From positions 945,001 through 1,009,000 of the forward strand of contig NC_081821.1 in NCBI RefSeq assembly GCF_030704535.1: a stretch of 64,000 nucleotides of DNA. The letters are read 5' to 3'. The position numbers and the translations under genes were made by a program. This document shows, piece by piece, positions 29,129 to 42,099 of the stretch; positions within the stretch are counted from its first letter, which is position 1, and the number at the start of each line of letters is the position of its first letter. This DNA is from Vitis vinifera (Eukaryota; Streptophyta; Magnoliopsida; Vitales; Vitaceae). Below the pieces are notes generated by a model. It did not search any database and had not been told where the DNA came from. It saw only the letters and a list, made by a program, of their open reading frames with translations.

Positions 29129-29979
29129 CTAGACCCACGTTGGAAAAAACTGCATGTTTTTTTCCTTACATGACTCTGTGGCCTCATGATGTTCAGCCCC
29201 TGTTCTTCTCTTCAGAAATACGCGACACAGAACCCAGTCTTCCATTTGGATCGAAGAGCTCTGAGGGAAACAAAAAAGAATATATAGGGTTAGAAAAGAA
29301 GGATCAAATAGGTATATACATAGTATATCAAGGTTGAAGTCAATATCAATGGAGACAAACTGAGGGTGTGTTCTTTGTCTGTGGAGCTCCTGCAATGAGA
29401 AGACGATATTCATGCATGACCCAATCAGTCCTAGAATCATATGGAGGCTTCCCTCTATAGAAAACCAGTGTCTTCTTCATCCCCACCAGCTGACTATTCC
29501 TTGAAGATGTGATTTGTTTGTCTGTGCCACTCGCCTTCCAGTAACCAGAACTTGTTGCTCTATTGCTCCGGTTTCCAATCTGATACTTGGCTTCCTTGTT
29601 ACTGAAAAAGTACTTCTCTTGCTCCAAATCACCTGAACTCAAAAAACCCATTTATCAGAACCATCCCACTACAAGGGATTAAGCTCAATATTCATCTGCA
29701 TTAATGCAGTGCATGCAGCTAAGTAACATTCAAATTCGTATTTGACTATCAGTGAGACAAAGATCAATGGGGGTATAGTATATGTATTTTCCTCTAACCT
29801 GGCAAATCCCAAGGATCATACTTGCTGACATTAATCTCAGGAATGATTGAAGCAGGCAGCGGACGCGAAAAGACCTTGCATTTCAAGTACTGAAAAACAA
29901 GCTCTTCGTCTGTTGGCTGGAAGCGAAACCCAAGTGGCAATCTAATCACCCCGTCTCTAACAAAATTGAACTTTTCCAT
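29129..29979 (-). CDS. NAC-domain transcription factor, NAC083/VNI2-like, C-terminally truncated
   Basis: Exons on the minus strand are 29979-29799, 29632-29361 and 29260-29129, with the usual NAC intron positions and intact frames, giving 194 residues. The NAC subdomains follow in order: [19 protein letters not shown], then [21 protein letters not shown], then [20 protein letters not shown] and [13 protein letters not shown], then [15 protein letters not shown] and [10 protein letters not shown], and finally [14 protein letters not shown]. This pattern is that of the NAC083/VNI2 clade (DNA-binding regulators of xylem vessel formation and senescence in Arabidopsis). Several strongly conserved residues differ (LPLGFRFQ for the usual LPPGFRFH, YLKCK for YLKRK). 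The activation or repression tail is missing because of two in-frame stops. The start is the ATG of MEKFNF, as in relatives. It is either a short functional NAC or an early pseudogene. Confidence 0.85.
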
Positions 29980-30079
29980 ATCGATCAAATTAAGCTCTCT
30001 CTCTATATGTATTACTGAGCTTTAGTCAACTCAAACAATGTCTGCTGAGTTGGGGTAGACTAGTAGTGCATCAGAGGGG

Positions 30080-30087
30080 TATATATA
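30080..30087 (-). promoter_or_regulatory. TATA box of the NAC gene
   Basis: TATATATA lies about 100 bases upstream of the NAC start codon on the minus strand, in an otherwise moderately GC-rich promoter. Distance and strength fit a core promoter. Confidence 0.55.
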
Positions 30088-30099
30088 GAGGATTTGGGA

Positions 30100-33000
30100 A
30101 TGGGTTTTGGTCCTTTTGGAACACAAGAGGGACTGCGTTGTAATAGCCGCAAAGGCGTTGGTGTGAGTTGGGGGAGACTATAGATTCATGCATGGGGAAA
30201 GTTGAGACTACATGAGCTTTTACCTAAAGATTCTACTAGTAGATTAACATAAAGAAAGCTTAGGCTCACGGAAACTTTTATAGGGGAAACGTCGAATGCT
30301 GTTCAACTATTATTGTCTACCCCACTTTTGAAATTTTCAAGTAAGTACAGAACATAATATATAGATATATATTCAAATGAATATTTGCATGGAGGTGGGT
30401 ATGCATTTTCTCAAACTAACATGATATATATATATGGATGATAATTAGTGGGCTTTGGAATGAAAGGGGAAACAAAAATGTCTTGCCAAGTCAAAGGGTT
30501 TGCTAGGAAAAAATAGTTTTCTAACATGCAAAACATGGAAAACAATTTTTTGAGAATTTGTTTTCTAAAAATAGTTTTTTTTTTAGAATATATAGGATGT
30601 TGTCAAGAGTATTTCTTGAAAAGTTTTGAATTATACCTAAGTCTATATTCTCTTTATGAAAAATAAGTTAAGAAACAAAATGTTGTTTTCAAAAAATTGT
30701 TGCCTAAAATAAGTCCAAATATTCTGATTTCTATTTTCTGTTTCTAACAGATATTCTAGTTGGGTTTCTAGATCAAACCCTGTGAATGAGGTCATCTAAT
30801 GGCAATACTGGCCCACCCCAGTGTACTTTCAATAAAGAAGGATCCTCTTCTCCAGCACTTGAAAAAGTTGTTTGGCTTCAATCACTTTCCTTCCATATAT
30901 ACTATAAACATTTCTATTTTAAGTGAATGATTTTTTTTCCCATCTTTTTCATAGAAAATATGAGATAATAGTTTATACTTCAATGCTTTTCATAGTAAAT
31001 TACTTGTCTAGTTGATGATCAGGGCCTTGTTTCCTGAGACATCTTCGCATCTAAGTAACTGCTCCAGTTTTTCGAATTTGAAGAAAGTAGGAAGGAACCA
31101 AGTTTTTTTGACCAATCCACTGAAGAAAACCCTACTGAGTTGAGTGCTTCAGCTGAGTTTTCCAACTGCAGAATGCCTATCAAAATAATGCTGTTTCCCT
31201 TCCTTTTAATCTGCTTTTGGATTTCTCCCATCTGCAACGTCCCTTTTATCTTTCATTAGTGACTTTTGATTATTTCAGTTAACAAATACATCTTTCCACA
31301 TTGGCACATTGGATTTTGAAGGTATGACACATAAAGGCCAAAGACCCACCACCCCCTTTTTTTGTATGGGCAATCACTTCTTTTTCTTGTTCATCCTGAG
31401 GAACTTTTCTTAGTAGTGAAGTAGTTGCTTTGCTTTCTCAATGAGTCAATCTAATGGTGAATGAAAAAGGCAGTGCTGTAAGTTTGTTGCTTAAGAGAAT
31501 AGCAACCAAAATTTAGTTCTTATCTGTCTACATCTCCTTTTAACTCGTGCCTTCATAGTATAGTAACACATGTGATCTAATACCTTTTTTTCCTCCCATA
31601 ACCATTAAATTTTTTAATTAATTTTAATTATATTCGATAATTTTTCATATTTTTTATAGTAAATTCAAACTTAAAAAATTATTATTTTTAATATTTTTTT
31701 TCTTTTTTTAATACTTTCCGAAAACCAAAAAGAAAAAACTAAAGAAAAGTTATCATTACCAAAAGGGTGCTATTAAACTTTGTATGTAAATCATATCATA
31801 TTAAAATAAAAAATAAAACCAAAATACAAAGAAAATCTAATTATAAAAATGGAATAAATGAATTACAACTCTAAAATAAGATTATTTTTATGGTATAGCA
31901 TTTTTTATATTAGTTTGGATACCTCTGCATGGAACCAAAAAGCTACATTTTGCTTTTCAATTTAATTTTTAAGAAAAGATGGTTGTGCAAGAGTGAAAGA
32001 GACCCCGTTAATTATGGAGAAGAAACTGAGACTTTCCTTGTAATTATATACTTAACACCTACCACGTTCTTTCCTTTGTCTTTAGAGGGTTAATTTTTAA
32101 TTTGTTTATGATAAAGAAAATTTACTTTATTGTGTGTACCCACCTCATCGTATTTATTTTGGGTATTTGTTTATGATAAAGAAAATTTATTAAATTAAAA
32201 GGTATATAGTATGTGTGTCTCTTTATATATAGGTCATGTTTGGTTTTTGAAAAGATGAAGAAAAATTGTAAGGAAAAAAAATAGAGAAAAAAAGTAAATA
32301 AAAAATAAAAAATTAAATCAATTAATTATTTTTATATTTTACTTAAAGTTTTTTTACTTATTTACCTCTTTTATATAAAAATTATATAATTTAAAAATAT
32401 ATAAATTTCTTAATAATTTTAATTATATTTGACTTTCTTTTATATTTTTCATAATAAAATCAAATATGATAAATCATCCTCCTTAACATTTTTTTCCTTT
32501 CCGATACTCTTTGAGAATCAAACTAGTCATAGTGTTTTAATTAGAATGGAAAAACTAGTTGAATATAGATATTTATGAAAATGTGACTTATTTTCACTTT
32601 TTCACTAAAAAAAAATTATAACATATTTTATTTTATATGAGAAAATTAATGAATTTAAATTATATTTATGACATTTTTGTAAAGAATGAAAACAGTTCAT
32701 TTGGAAAAAAAAAAAAAAGAAATATCATATGAGTGAAAAATTATCAACTCAAACAACTCATTAATATAAGAAAATCATCTACAGACATAATCTCGTCATT
32801 TCAAAGATATATAAACTCTATTATGTACGATAACGATAAACCTTCTTTGTCCCAATATTAAAAAAGAAAATCTAGTCATAATAAAAATTTTATTTTAGAA
32901 AATATCATTTCTACATCAAATTTTTGCTTATTATATTGTATCTAGGGTTGTGCTCATTTTTCTTAGATCAATGATAATTTTTTTTATATTTTAAAATATT

Positions 33001-33600
33001 TTCACTTGCATTAATAAATAAAAGATTTAAAACATTGATTATGCTTTTATACAAAGAATAAAATTCTTAAACCAACCCCCAAAAAATAAAAATAAAAATA
33101 AAAAATAAAATTCAAGAGCCAATCATCCAAATCAAACAATCCTTCGATCATGGTTGATTTTTTTTATTTTTTATTTTTTGCATTTTGATATAATAATTTA
33201 ATAAAAAATATAATTGTTTTAAAAAAATCTTTTCCTAAAAATACTCTCCAAAGGATATTTAGGGTAATTAGAAATTTTTAATTATTTATAATAGAAAACA
33301 ATTTTCTAATTTTTAAAATATATTTGTTAAATTTTGGATTGAAAATAGTTTTTTGTGAATTTGTTGTTGAGAATATAAAAAAATTCATTACAAATTTAAG
33401 CTTTTTTTACATGAAAAATAATTGGAAATATGAAAAACAGGTCAAGAACAATGCACCATAATGCCTTCATGGAGAATGGTTCAAAAAAAAATTTGTTTCT
33501 AAAAACAATGTAAAAACTGTTCTAAAAAATTAGAACTATTTTTGGGTGTTTTTTGAAACATCGCCAAACACACCCCCATTCACGAAAGATCAACTATTTT
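30100..33600. other. AT-rich intergenic DNA with MITE-like repeats
   Basis: There is no supported gene. The minus-strand open frame at 31019-31237 is 72 codons with no domain. A MITE-like unit at about 32231-32530 (TCATGTTTGGTTTTTG to CAAACTAG) belongs to the family at 12463-12760 and 47833-48117. A partial relative ends near 31730. Bases 30500-30720 and 33240-33570 consist of AAAATAGTTTT and AAAACAATTT words. Confidence 0.55.
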
Positions 33601-33777
33601 TTAGTTTCTACGTATTCTCCCGTGTGATTTCAGTAGGCTCCAACCCACATTCTCTATCAGTTGGGCCACTCACTGTCGGCCCATTTTATCATTTAGCTTG
33701 GCCTGATTAGATTAGGGTTTTTGGAGATTTAGGGGTGAGAGGTTTTCCAGGAGAGTCAGTCAACACAATCAGCTTCT

Positions 33778-35932
33778 ATGGATTCATCTCTGAACTCCGC
33801 CGAGCTCCAGCACTTTATCTCTGTAAGTTGCGCTCTCTTCTTTCCTTGTTTGGTTGCTGAGAAACCATGGGAAAATAAAAGAATTAAAATTCTGATTTTT
33901 CGTCTTATGGCATTTTGGTTTTTACTGCAAAACGCCCAAATTTCTGCTATTAAGCACAGTTGTGTGGATGCTTATATGAGATTCAGAATTTTCGTTTCTG
34001 TTCCTTCCTTTTCCCATTCTCCAAACAGATCATTTGTGTTTCTCCATTCAATTTCTGTTTTTAGTTTTAAATTTTTGGGTTTGCTTTTCTGCATTTAGTT
34101 TGTACCATTCATGAACTCTGATATGAATTCACTGTTATGTATGCGGGACAGCTTGTTGAGCCTTTTCTTTGCTGATCTTTGGTAATTTATTTATCTTTTT
34201 CAGTTCATAGAATAATGAAAGGGAAAATTCGTAAGAATGTAGGCTTTCTAGGCTTCAAAATTAAAATCTCTGCTTCTTGGCGAGTTCACATTGTATAAAC
34301 AGCTGCTTTAGGGTGCGTTTGGTTGCGGGAATAGGAATAGAAAATCTCTGCTTCTTGGTCGGTTCATGTTGTATAAACAGCCATTTTAGGGTGCGTTTGG
34401 TATATGGAAAATAGTGATGGTAATCGGATGGGTATGGAGGTAAATCATAATAACACCTAGAAAAGAGAAATCAAAGTCCTGGTGAGAGTGAAATTTGGCC
34501 ATGGCCCATTCTCCTTCTCTATTCCAGCATTCCAAACATGGCCTTACCTGGTTCATCCTTTGTTTTTCCTTTCTTGTTTTGTCTATACAAATTCAATTTC
34601 ACTTTACTTAACAACAAGACCTTATCCCAACTTCAATTTCCCTTTTACAATTATTCATTTGATGAAAAGAGAAGAAGGGAATTGTTTCTTCTATCACATT
34701 CTCATGTCCATTTATCATTGTTTTCCTGTAAGTTTTGATCCATATAGGGAGAATCAGTCTGAACTCTACCAAATCTCACCCCTTCACTAAGACAAGAGTA
34801 GGTGTACTGATGTTTTCTCATTTTTTATGAAAATCATTTACTGAGATGGTTTACTCAGTTTTCAAAGTCCATTAGCTGCATTAGTGAAGATGCGGAGAAA
34901 AAACCTCATGACCAGTGTTATAACAGTATATATGTTAGAGCAGATTGACTGAACATGATGAGTAGTCAGTATCCAATGGTTGGGATAGTACCTTGATTGA
35001 ATTGGTTTGTAAGTCTTCCAGTTATCATATGCAGTTCTTTTGATTCAAAGACCGACAATTTAGTTCATCTGGGCTCTAGCAATATTTTGAGGTGTTATAG
35101 AAAAGGTATCAAATATGTAGAACTGTTGATTGAAATTAATTAATTTTTTATTTGAATCCCTCGTCCTGGAATATTGGACTCAATTCCTTCCTTGGGAAGA
35201 TTTGGATTTGCACAAGGGGACACTCAAGGGAACTCTGCAAAGCACACATAAGAAGAAAGAGGATGACAAACAGAGAGTTATAATCTTGATGATATTCTAC
35301 ATGGGACCATCTGTTCATCTGTACTGCCTCCTGCCTCCTGCAACCACACCTCTGTCCATATGTTTTTAAACTGTGATAACAACAACAAAGCCCGAGCAGG
35401 GTTTAGAACCATAACCATGCCCTAAATCCCAACCATCAAGTTCATGTCTTCAATCACATTACAAAATATCATATGTTTCCTCACTTCTCCCAACAATATG
35501 ATTTCTCCATTCTCTTATCTCAATTGATGGTTATCACACCAAGCCTCCTACGAATGCATCCATTTTAAAATAGAATTGAGCGTCTACAAAATTCATACAC
35601 CAACTTACTTGCCATGGATTAAATTTGTGACCATGGTTGGTATGGGATTAACAATACAATTCCTTTGATATTTATTCTGGCATATGTGCAGACTTGCTGC
35701 CTTTCACTAATAGTGTTATCCTGAATGACTCGTCACTGTGCAGCAAGAAAAGGAGAAGGCCATGGTTAACGAAATGGTGGCAAAGCTCACAACTGTATGC
35801 TGGGATAAATGCATCACTAGCACACCGGGCAGCAAGTTCAGCTCCAGCGAATCAACTTGTCTTTCCAACTGTGCTCAGCGCTATATGGATATGAGCCTCA
35901 TAATCATGAAACGATTTCAATCAATGCAGTGA
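33778..35932 (+). CDS. TIM8: Tim8, small Tim chaperone of the mitochondrial intermembrane space
   Basis: Two exons, 33778-33822 and 35744-35932, are separated by a 1921-base phase-0 intron (TCT-GTAAGT to TGTGCAG). They encode 77 residues, the usual plant Tim8 length. The protein starts MDSSLNSAELQHFIS and continues QEKEKAMVNEMVAKLT. It carries the twin CX3C motif, CWDKC followed after 17 residues by CLSNC, which forms two disulfides through Mia40/Erv1 oxidation. The ending NCAQRYMDMSLIIMKRF is typical. Tim8 pairs with Tim13 as a hexamer that escorts hydrophobic precursors such as Tim23 to the inner membrane. There is no cleavable presequence, as expected. The gene converges with the S-acyltransferase gene. 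The only peculiarity is the long intron with an internal duplication. Confidence 0.95.
34263..34418. repeat. 78-base tandem duplication in the TIM8 intron
   Basis: AAAATCTCTGCTTCTTGG starts at 34263 and again at 34341. Each unit contains TTGTATAAACAGC and ends in TTTAGGGTGCGTTTGG. The unit end resembles terminal sequences of plant MITEs. Confidence 0.8.
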
Positions 35933-37008
35933 AGGTTGCAGAGCATCTACTGGATTTTCAGTTAATTTTTGGCTATATTTTGATGGTGCCATCATAAGTT
36001 CATTTTTGAATTAAATGTTTGTATTTTCTGGAATTAGCTGTATTGGCAGTTTCAGTAAACTTCTGCATTAGTTTCTCTCTTATGATGGTGAATCATGGAT
36101 GCTTTTGATTCTACCTCAAAATTTTATTGTTAGGTCTTTTTATAATGGAATAACTTTGTTGCCAAGAGAGATAAACTTGAGATAGCTATAAATCAAGATT
36201 TCTCATGAACTCCCGAGCATTAGTGAAGTAGACACAAATTGAAAAATGGAGGTGAGTCTTACATCATATCACATTTGAAGCAACTCAAATGAATGCAATG
36301 ATATTCCTATGAAAAATCTGTGGCAATCATAGAAAACTGTCTGATGCTATAGATTACAAACAAATATAACTAACAAACTAAGATGCAAATCGGGTAAAAA
36401 TGAAGTATAAAATATAAAATTAAGGTAGAAACCAAATCAATTGAATCAAAATGAGATCAGCAAGTATAGGCATACTCCATGATTGGTGGTAAATTGGGAA
36501 GTTACAACCCCTAATTAGTGATACAATTCCAATGTCACTGAAAAGGTACCATTGAGTACCATAACCTTATTCCTAATATTTTGATAAAATCAAATCATTG
36601 ATAATTTTTTTCTATCATGGGGCATGGTTCAAATAATTGTTTCAACCAATGCTTCACACAATCAAGGTGAAAAAGGTGAAAAGTAAAAATAAAGAAACTC
36701 ATGATGGCACACATTCCTTCTTAAAAAAATACAAGAGCCCAAGAACCTCACATTCCACAAAAACAAATGCCACACTAATAACACACTGTAACATGAAGGA
36801 TTGACTGCCTAGGAGCATCAATCCCCCAATCCACACCCCATTCCAAACCATCACTTCGTCTCTTTCCTTTCTAGAAAAAGAAAAAGGAAAAAAGAATAAG
36901 AAAAAGAAAAACTCTTTTTTGGCCTTTTTTTCTCCTTTTAGTTTTACAATGTAGAATTTATGGATTGTGCGGTTTTGGGCTGTAAGTTGGTACCGGCAGT
37001 AGGCTTTG
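35933..37008. other. Convergent 3' regions of TIM8 and the S-acyltransferase gene
   Basis: The first 200 bases are the probable TIM8 3' untranslated region and the last 350 that of the minus-strand gene. No separate gene is visible. Bases 36954-37012 would be coding on the minus strand if the 26-base duplication at 37013 were absent. Confidence 0.55.
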
Positions 37009-40000
37009 TCAAGCTGCTTGTGCTGCCACCACTGACTCGCTGCTTGTGCTGCCACCACTGACTCGATTTGCGCTTCCAACTTCAGCTACCATTGCAATAA
37101 CTTCAGGTGATATATCCCAGCTTCCACTTGCTCTTCCCCAGCTAGAACGCCTGTGATGCAAGGCACCAGGCCCCTCCGTGCCCTCTGCATGAAGTGCTCT
37201 GCTTGAATATGGGGACACATCAGTGAATTCCCCATCCTTGTCCACACCATCATCATTGCTGAGCTGTCTTTCATATTCACCTGCTTCTGCCGCAGCCTCA
37301 TCCCAAAATGGCTTCCTCCCCATCTCTATGTCAGCTGCGTCTTTCCCCAGGATCGGACTAACAAAACCACCACCTACTGTCCGAGCTGGAATTTCAGGCT
37401 CCTTTGGCACTTTTGCCCTGAAATTATTCTTGGATGAAGGAATGCTGGTGCAGAATATCTCCATGAAGTTCTCAATCACCCCTTTGTTATATGGGTTGGC
37501 TCGCCGGTCATATCGGTATCTAAAATTTTCATATGTAGACTGCCAAACACATACAAGGAGAGCAATGTGTTACACCTCCAAGAAAACTTAGCTTGAGTGC
37601 ATCAATGGAACTTCAGGAATTGACTTGTCACCATTTACAGCACTTTACATCATGGTACAAAGGGTATAACATTCATTTTACCAAAAAACTGGAACGGGGT
37701 TTTGCAGAAGATTCCCCTAATTATTGGGTAAATGATGTCTACCACCTAGATGCAGAGTACCCCAATAGGAGATTAGACAACCAGAGGGATGCTTAGGCAG
37801 AGGGAAACAATGATTGATCCTACCATGACTATGGAGAGTTTCTTACCTGGTTTGTACTGATGAGATACAAATGGAAGACAGAAAGCCCCCCCACAAACCA
37901 TACTGCTACGAAAGTGTAAACTATTAGCACAATGGAGGCAGGAGTCTTGGCCATTGCTTTCCAAATTGTGGTTTCCTTGCCATCCATGATCCTCATGATG
38001 TAGACCCAGCAAAATCCAAATACATACACGCACAGAAGAGTTGTGGAGAAGACAAACATGAAGAAGAACCTGTAATTTCGCTGCACCAAGAATTAATGAT
38101 AATTCATTGTGAGAGATGAGAAACATATATGGATAAACTTGAGGTAGTCTAGCAAGCCCTTCTAAATTTACCAGTAATTTTGACTGCTGGATAGTAATTA
38201 CACAGAAATCACAAAAATGAATGCAACTTTTATCACAATAAATTTACTTTCTAGATCACAATAACCACCCTACCTAAACAAGGGAAGAAGAAATGGGAGA
38301 AATAAAGACAACAAATCTAGGTTCCCATAATGCAGTATTTGTCAATGGCATTAATTTACATTTAGAAAGCATGTGATACAGTTAAAAGAATGTTCATTAC
38401 CAGTCCAATACATTGACCAACCCAAGGGCAGTGATGGTCAAATCGTTCCACACAATTATTGCATATTGAACAGTGTGAACAGCGAGGAGGTCTATAAAGC
38501 ATGCAGGTATCGCAGTATTTGACCTTCACAGTTATTCCATTCACAACCACATCCTTCGTTCGAGGCAAACGCAACTGTGGAGTTTGGCCAGCCCCAACTT
38601 CAGTACCATCATAACCTTCTGGCTCTGGAGGGTGTGCATTGCGAGGTATTATGCCAGGATCTCTTCCAGAGGTTAGCAGAAGAAGAACTAAGATCTGGAA
38701 AACATACATCCGTCAGTTAAAAGCACAGTGGAAAAAATTTGTTGTTATCACTAGTTCTTCCATGATTAGAAAGGTGAAGGAAGTTTGGAACCCAACCTCA
38801 AAGCTAAACTGAAAGAATAATAAGTACTAGTTCTTCCATGATTAGAATGGTAAGGAAGTTTGGAATCCAACCTCAAAGCTAAATTGAAAGAATAATTTGT
38901 AACTTGTCCTTCTAAAGATAAAAGAAAGTGGTGCTACGAAGGCCTCCAACTATTGGCTACACCAGTATGATATTTTATTATGGTAGTCTTCAACTTCCAT
39001 AAAGTTTAAAAAGTGCATGGAATAGGAAGAAATTTAGTAAATAACAATACCCCACATGAGCGCGACTGTAAAAAATTTTAACATAGAAGAATAGGTGTTC
39101 ATGAGACATAGGTATACAGTACTTTTTGAAAAGAGGAAAGTGACTGTTACACAGGCTAGATCCTATAGGATGTGAGGACTGTCGTGTCCCTAAGAAAACT
39201 CTACTTCCATATTTGGTCACTTATATAGGATTTTGTCATGCCACATGCAATGTTCCTAATGGAGAATCAAAACAGAAAAATATTCCCACGTTTTCCATGG
39301 ACCCAGTTTCGTATTAACTTGTAGACCCGATTTGTCTTTAAAAGGAATCAAGACTTGTGTCTTCAGAAAGAATAATCTAGTGCCAAGCTCATATGGAACT
39401 AGAGTTCTTTTAAAGACACAACAAGGACCATACAAGCAAGAGAAACACAACTCCATGTTTGATGAGATGTCGCAACACAACAAAATGGAAACTTTGAAAA
39501 GAGAATCCAACACACAAAGCAGAAGACACATCCTTCAAAGACAGAAGCAAACCTTCAAGGCTCAAACCCTACAAAAGTCCAATTATCCCCACAATTGGGG
39601 GAAGGAGGATAATGGTAGCCTCTAAATACCTTTAGAGTGTTAGCTCTTTTAAATGAAGAATCAACTTCTGGTTTGCTTCCCTCTTTCAACACCTAAAAAG
39701 GTCTGAAGTTCCCTGAATTCCCACATAGAATGACCATATCAACAGGGTACCAATTTCCCCACTTGATCCAATTGATCAGAACCTCAGCATCTCCTTCACT
39801 CAAGAAGCCTCTGAAACCTATTAAAAAGCTTCTTTCAACTCTTACAAAAATTGCTCTAACATCAGGCTCAATGGCAAAACCAACCCCCTTAAAGGCCTAG
39901 AGAAAATGGGCATACTGCACTTCATCGAGTCCTTAAAAAAATATCCAAAATTATGTGCATTTGAATTGGATTTCCAACAATAACTCATCAATAGATTAAT

Positions 40001-42099
40001 TCCTTCTTTTATTGTAGGTTGCCAGGAAGAAGAGGCATCATCCGCATGATACAAGGTAAAACAAACTAAACCCAAACTGACATAATATAATACCCAAAAG
40101 AACAAATCCTTGATGATTCATGCCCATAATTAAAGCAAAAAAAAAGGCCATCCCAAAATTTGCCTCAAATCCCTCTCATAAAAAATCTTTTGTTTTTCTC
40201 CAACCAAACCACCCAAAAAATAAATAAATAAATAACAAGGATGGTACAGCTCCAAAAGAATCTCCTTCTAACAAACAATAAATGTAATTATTGACAATTT
40301 GACATGTCAACATTGTCCAAAGAGGCATCATTAAAGTTCTCTTACTCTTCATACTAATGCAAATGCAATACCCCAATGAACTAACCTGTTTTAGCAAAGC
40401 GAGGTTTTACATGGTTAGACAATTGGCAATTAAATGGTGTTTCTTTTTTTCTTTTTTTGATAGACAAATAAGATGATTATACTAAAAAGCACCAAAAGAA
40501 ATAGCACCCCAAAGTACACAGGTCATATACAGTGGCCACCAACAGGCACCAATTGGAAACTAAATGTGAATTATGGAAGTTACAATATATGCATCAACAA
40601 TCCCCTGCTGACCTTCAACTTGTTGGAAATCATTATTAGTTGCTAAATATAACCAAAAAATGTTGCTAAATATAAAACTTCATCAGGGAAGAAGGTGCTA
40701 AGATATAGAATATAGAAGAAAATTAGCAGGAGTTCAGAGAGTAGGGCTCACATATAATGTGAATGCGATTACAACAACCATTATTGATATTCCCAAGTGA
40801 TGAGGAAAATCATCCATCAAATGTCTTGCAACAAATACACAGAACACAGCAACAGGGGCTACAATAAGGAATATGGTTAGTGCAAGAGATCTCACATCGG
40901 GTCCAAATATAAACCTCCCTTGAAGAAAAAATATCTGCACAACAGAACAACCAAAAAAGAGATTCAGAAAACTGAAACAAAAATAAAAGAATATATTCCA
41001 TTCCAAAATCACCCCTTAGTAAAATTTACTAAAAAGCTTTCAAAAGTTAACCAAAATAACAGAACGGCTTGATCTCAAACAAGGGACATCCAAAAGCAAT
41101 TTCCATATCATGCTTTTAGGAAAATTAGAGTAATTAACTCAAGCTTTGAATATTCAGCCTCAGATGCACAACCTCGATTAAAATTTTGTGCAAATGCAAT
41201 CCCCATATCACACTTTCCACATGGATGGATATGCAATCTAACGAAATGCTAGTTATCACAGATTTACTGATTTTAGTCCCTCCTTTTTCTTCATTGAATA
41301 AACCAATTGCAGATATGGGTTCCTTATTTCAGAGAGAAAACCAAAGAAAAAACTTAAATAGGTAGAATCTTGCATGTGAAGCCAGATGACAATGACATAA
41401 AGTAAAATGTAACATCACTCAATAGTAAATTTCTGCATACCCAAATCCCCTTGAATAGCACACAGCTAAAGCGGTGTAGCAAAAAGCTTTGATTAGCAGA
41501 ATCAGAATGACAGAAAGTACAAAGATAACAATCACTTGTTAACATCCGAATATCTATCAAATCATACACTATTTGAAGAGAAGTACGAATTTGGTGCAAA
41601 AGTTACATTTTCTACAAGCTAAATTGATTCCCTCATTTGCCAAATTGATTTCTAAAGATATCAGCGACTCCAATAAACAGACAGATTTCAAGCAACTAGA
41701 ATTGAAGGCAAAACCTCCACTCTGTTAATCTCCCAATTCATAATTCTTCCCCCATCTCAAAAAACCCAAGCTTTACGACTACACACAACCTGAATTCAGT
41801 AAAGAAATGAAAGAAAATGGACAAAAGATCCCAAAAAATCAAAAACAAAAAACAAAGCACCTTAGAAATATCAACCTAATTTCATCGGAAAAATTTTCAC
41901 ATCAGTAGAACCCATCATACCTAAACTCCCGACATTAATCACAAAAGAAAAAAGAAAAAAAACCCTAAATTCTCCACCGAGAAAAGAGAGCAAAACTCAC
42001 ATTGCTGCCTTTCCATGCCTGATATTTCCGGAGCACGGCCGCGCCATCGCCCGCTCCGGCGTTCGGATCCGACCCGTTTGGCGGTGGAACCACGTACAT
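37009..42099 (-). CDS. DHHC-type protein S-acyltransferase (palmitoyltransferase)
   Basis: Five exons on the minus strand, all phase 0, are 42099-42001, 40934-40752, 38694-38401, 38080-37847 and 37539-37009, giving 446 residues. The enzyme transfers palmitate from acyl-CoA to cysteines of membrane-associated proteins. Residues 1-33 are the plant-type N-terminus ([12 protein letters not shown] to YQAWKGSN). Two membrane segments fall at about 52-73 and 80-105. The cysteine-rich domain (154-192) begins YCDTC, and DHHC is at 180-183 with Cys183 the acyl acceptor. Two more membrane segments lie in exon 4 (about 200-225 and 238-266). STYENF (271-276) stands where the family has TTxE. The long hydrophilic tail is Ser/Glu-rich. 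The last nine residues, ESVVAAQAA, come from a frame-shifting 26-base duplication. It belongs to the large plant clade of four-membrane-span acyltransferases; the exact member is not decided. Location is plasma membrane or endomembranes by family. Confidence 0.93.
37013..37064. repeat. Exact 26-base tandem duplication in the last exon of the S-acyltransferase gene
   Basis: Units 37013-37038 and 37039-37064 are identical (each begins GCTGCTTGTGCTGCC on the plus strand). Since 26 is not a multiple of three, the duplication shifts the frame. Confidence 0.95.
38751..38900. repeat. 76-base tandem duplication in intron 2 of the S-acyltransferase gene
   Basis: CTAGTTCTTCCATGATTAG begins at 38751 and at 38827. 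The units then share GGAAGTTTGGAA and CCAACCTCAAAGCTAAA with minor changes. Confidence 0.85.
38935..40740. other. Large intron of the S-acyltransferase gene without embedded gene
   Basis: Several short open frames occur (for example 39256-39625 and 39842-40105). None has a domain, a consistent exon structure or a clear transposon end. It is probably old repeat debris. Confidence 0.5.

Noticed and set aside
29107-29131. An intron removing the two stops of the NAC gene
   Set aside because: The only GT...AG span that would remove them in frame is about 18 bases, too short for plant splicing.
39256-39625. Open frames on both strands in the palmitoyltransferase intron
   Set aside because: They overlap antisense to one another and contain no domain. 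The flanking exons splice across them.
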